Source: Apostichopus japonicus (Eukaryota > Echinodermata > Holothuroidea > Aspidochirotida > Stichopodidae). Taken from it: a stretch of 60,000 nt of DNA. Positions 59,121 to 60,000 of the stretch are shown piece after piece. The notes beneath the pieces were generated by a model. It was not told where the DNA came from, made no database searches, and saw nothing but the letters and a program-made list of their open reading frames with translations. Where the stretch lies: positions 2,935,501 to 2,995,500 of the forward strand of contig NC_092570.1 of NCBI RefSeq assembly GCF_037975245.1, written 5' to 3'. A program made the translations under genes and the position numbers. Each line of letters opens with the position of its first letter. Position 1 is the stretch's first letter.

Positions 59121-60000
59121 TGTAATTTTTTAATCTCATGTTTTAGAAATTTACACTTCCAAAACAGAGAGTAAATTAGAAAAACAATATTCGGTAAAAT
59201 CAATTTTAGGGGAAAATAGGACTTAACGTTACTTTATAATCTATGCTTCATTCATCGTTTTACGTAGGTAATGAAGATATAATGGACATTGAGATGGTAG
59301 AAGTGGCTTATATGCCATAAGCCATATGAGTGATTCAGGTGTAAATTAATTGCTGGGTTTGTGTTATCATTCTTTGTTTTACATGCCAGAAAGGGACCTA
59401 CTGGTGAGGGGATGATTTTAGTGGGTGGGCCGTGTAGGGGATTGAAGGGTCCCCCCTCCCCACTCGAAGTTAGTATGTTAAGAAGGCCCTGGTATATACG
59501 TACATTTACAGTGCCTCGATATTCTAGTTAAGCGTTGGGTCACTGATATAGGAGATAACAATGAAACTGATATTCCTACATAAAACACAGACATAATAAT
59601 ATATTTATGAACCATAGTTTCACATTAGACTGCTGCAACCTAAATCTTAGGAGCTCTCCAAGGTATTGTTTTTTTTTTTTTTTTTTAAAAACCTCCTGAA
59701 AATCAAATCAAACACACGGTCATTGCATCCGCAGTCGTGCATATACGTGATGAGCGGTTAAAGTGAACCTTGCATTCATTTGAATTCCATTCCTTCAATA
59801 CGTGCCTAGAATATTTAGCTGGTTGCTCACCAATAACTGAATCAGAAGAATTGATATGAACAGTTCGCTTGAACTAACTTGAAATTACGCATACTGTCCA
59901 GACCTTCACATTATCGTAGGCCTACTTTCATTTTAGTTTGTGATACTAGAATTATAAAACGTCTCATCTCCATTGTTTCTTCGTCAATTGCAAGGGCGTT
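59121..60000. repeat. Copy of class II spacer 24144-25030
   Basis: This is collinear homology with 24144-25030, including 'ggggaaaataggacttaacg', running off the window edge. It suggests that another class II unit follows. No gene is seen. Confidence 0.65.

Overview
The window looks like metazoan nuclear DNA, not bacterial or organellar. It is AT-rich, with long non-coding spacers, microsatellites and minisatellites, a tRNA-derived SINE, hAT-like DNA transposons and a Penelope-like retroelement. It carries a tandem family of cell-surface receptors with signal peptide, two Ig-like domains, transmembrane helix and tyrosine-containing tail. An invertebrate deuterostome, possibly an echinoderm, is my best guess. 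That rests on general character and not on a recognised ortholog.

The dominant content is one gene family, with every gene-sized copy on the minus strand. Eight copies are open: 1846-3111, 7796-9043, 18773-20182, 26526-27683, 34809-35966, 40328-41575, 52183-53142 and 56236-57429. One is a pseudogene split by an 830-bp hAT-like insertion and also frameshifted (13413-15536). Two are tail-only remnants (23739-24143 and about 30432-30650). One is a small leader remnant on the opposite strand (about 33775-33866). Each open copy encodes the whole receptor in one uninterrupted frame, which is unusual for Ig-superfamily genes. Three kinds of transmembrane and tail module (called A, B and C here), plus one truncated tail, are joined to closely related ectodomains. 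All long tails keep a YxxP motif, the class of phosphotyrosine site bound by Crk-type SH2 domains. Function is not shown by sequence; an immune, self/non-self or adhesion receptor family is an inference.

Layout: 1-19 kb is a run of class I units of about 5-6 kb. Each has a gene, an upstream conserved block, a roughly 85-bp minisatellite containing GTACTCGAGTAC palindromes, a small hAT-like MITE, and spacer. At 19-34 kb there are class II units with a different upstream region, no minisatellite, and tail-only remnants. A 36-copy, 46-bp tandem array occupies 31751-33406. At 34.8-43.2 kb class I units return, and 35325-40520 is a near-identical copy of about 8402-13605. Its two ends fall inside receptor coding sequences. 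At 43.4-47.7 kb there is an inverted, diverged copy of 30.65-31.64 kb carrying a three-level transposon nest (hAT > Penelope-like > hAT). At 48.85-60 kb there are further class II spacers and two more receptor genes, one with a replaced short tail.

The genes appear to evolve as a modular set. Block boundaries repeatedly lie inside gene bodies, giving most combinations of upstream class and tail class. Diversity in the ectodomain is concentrated in one segment of the second Ig domain.
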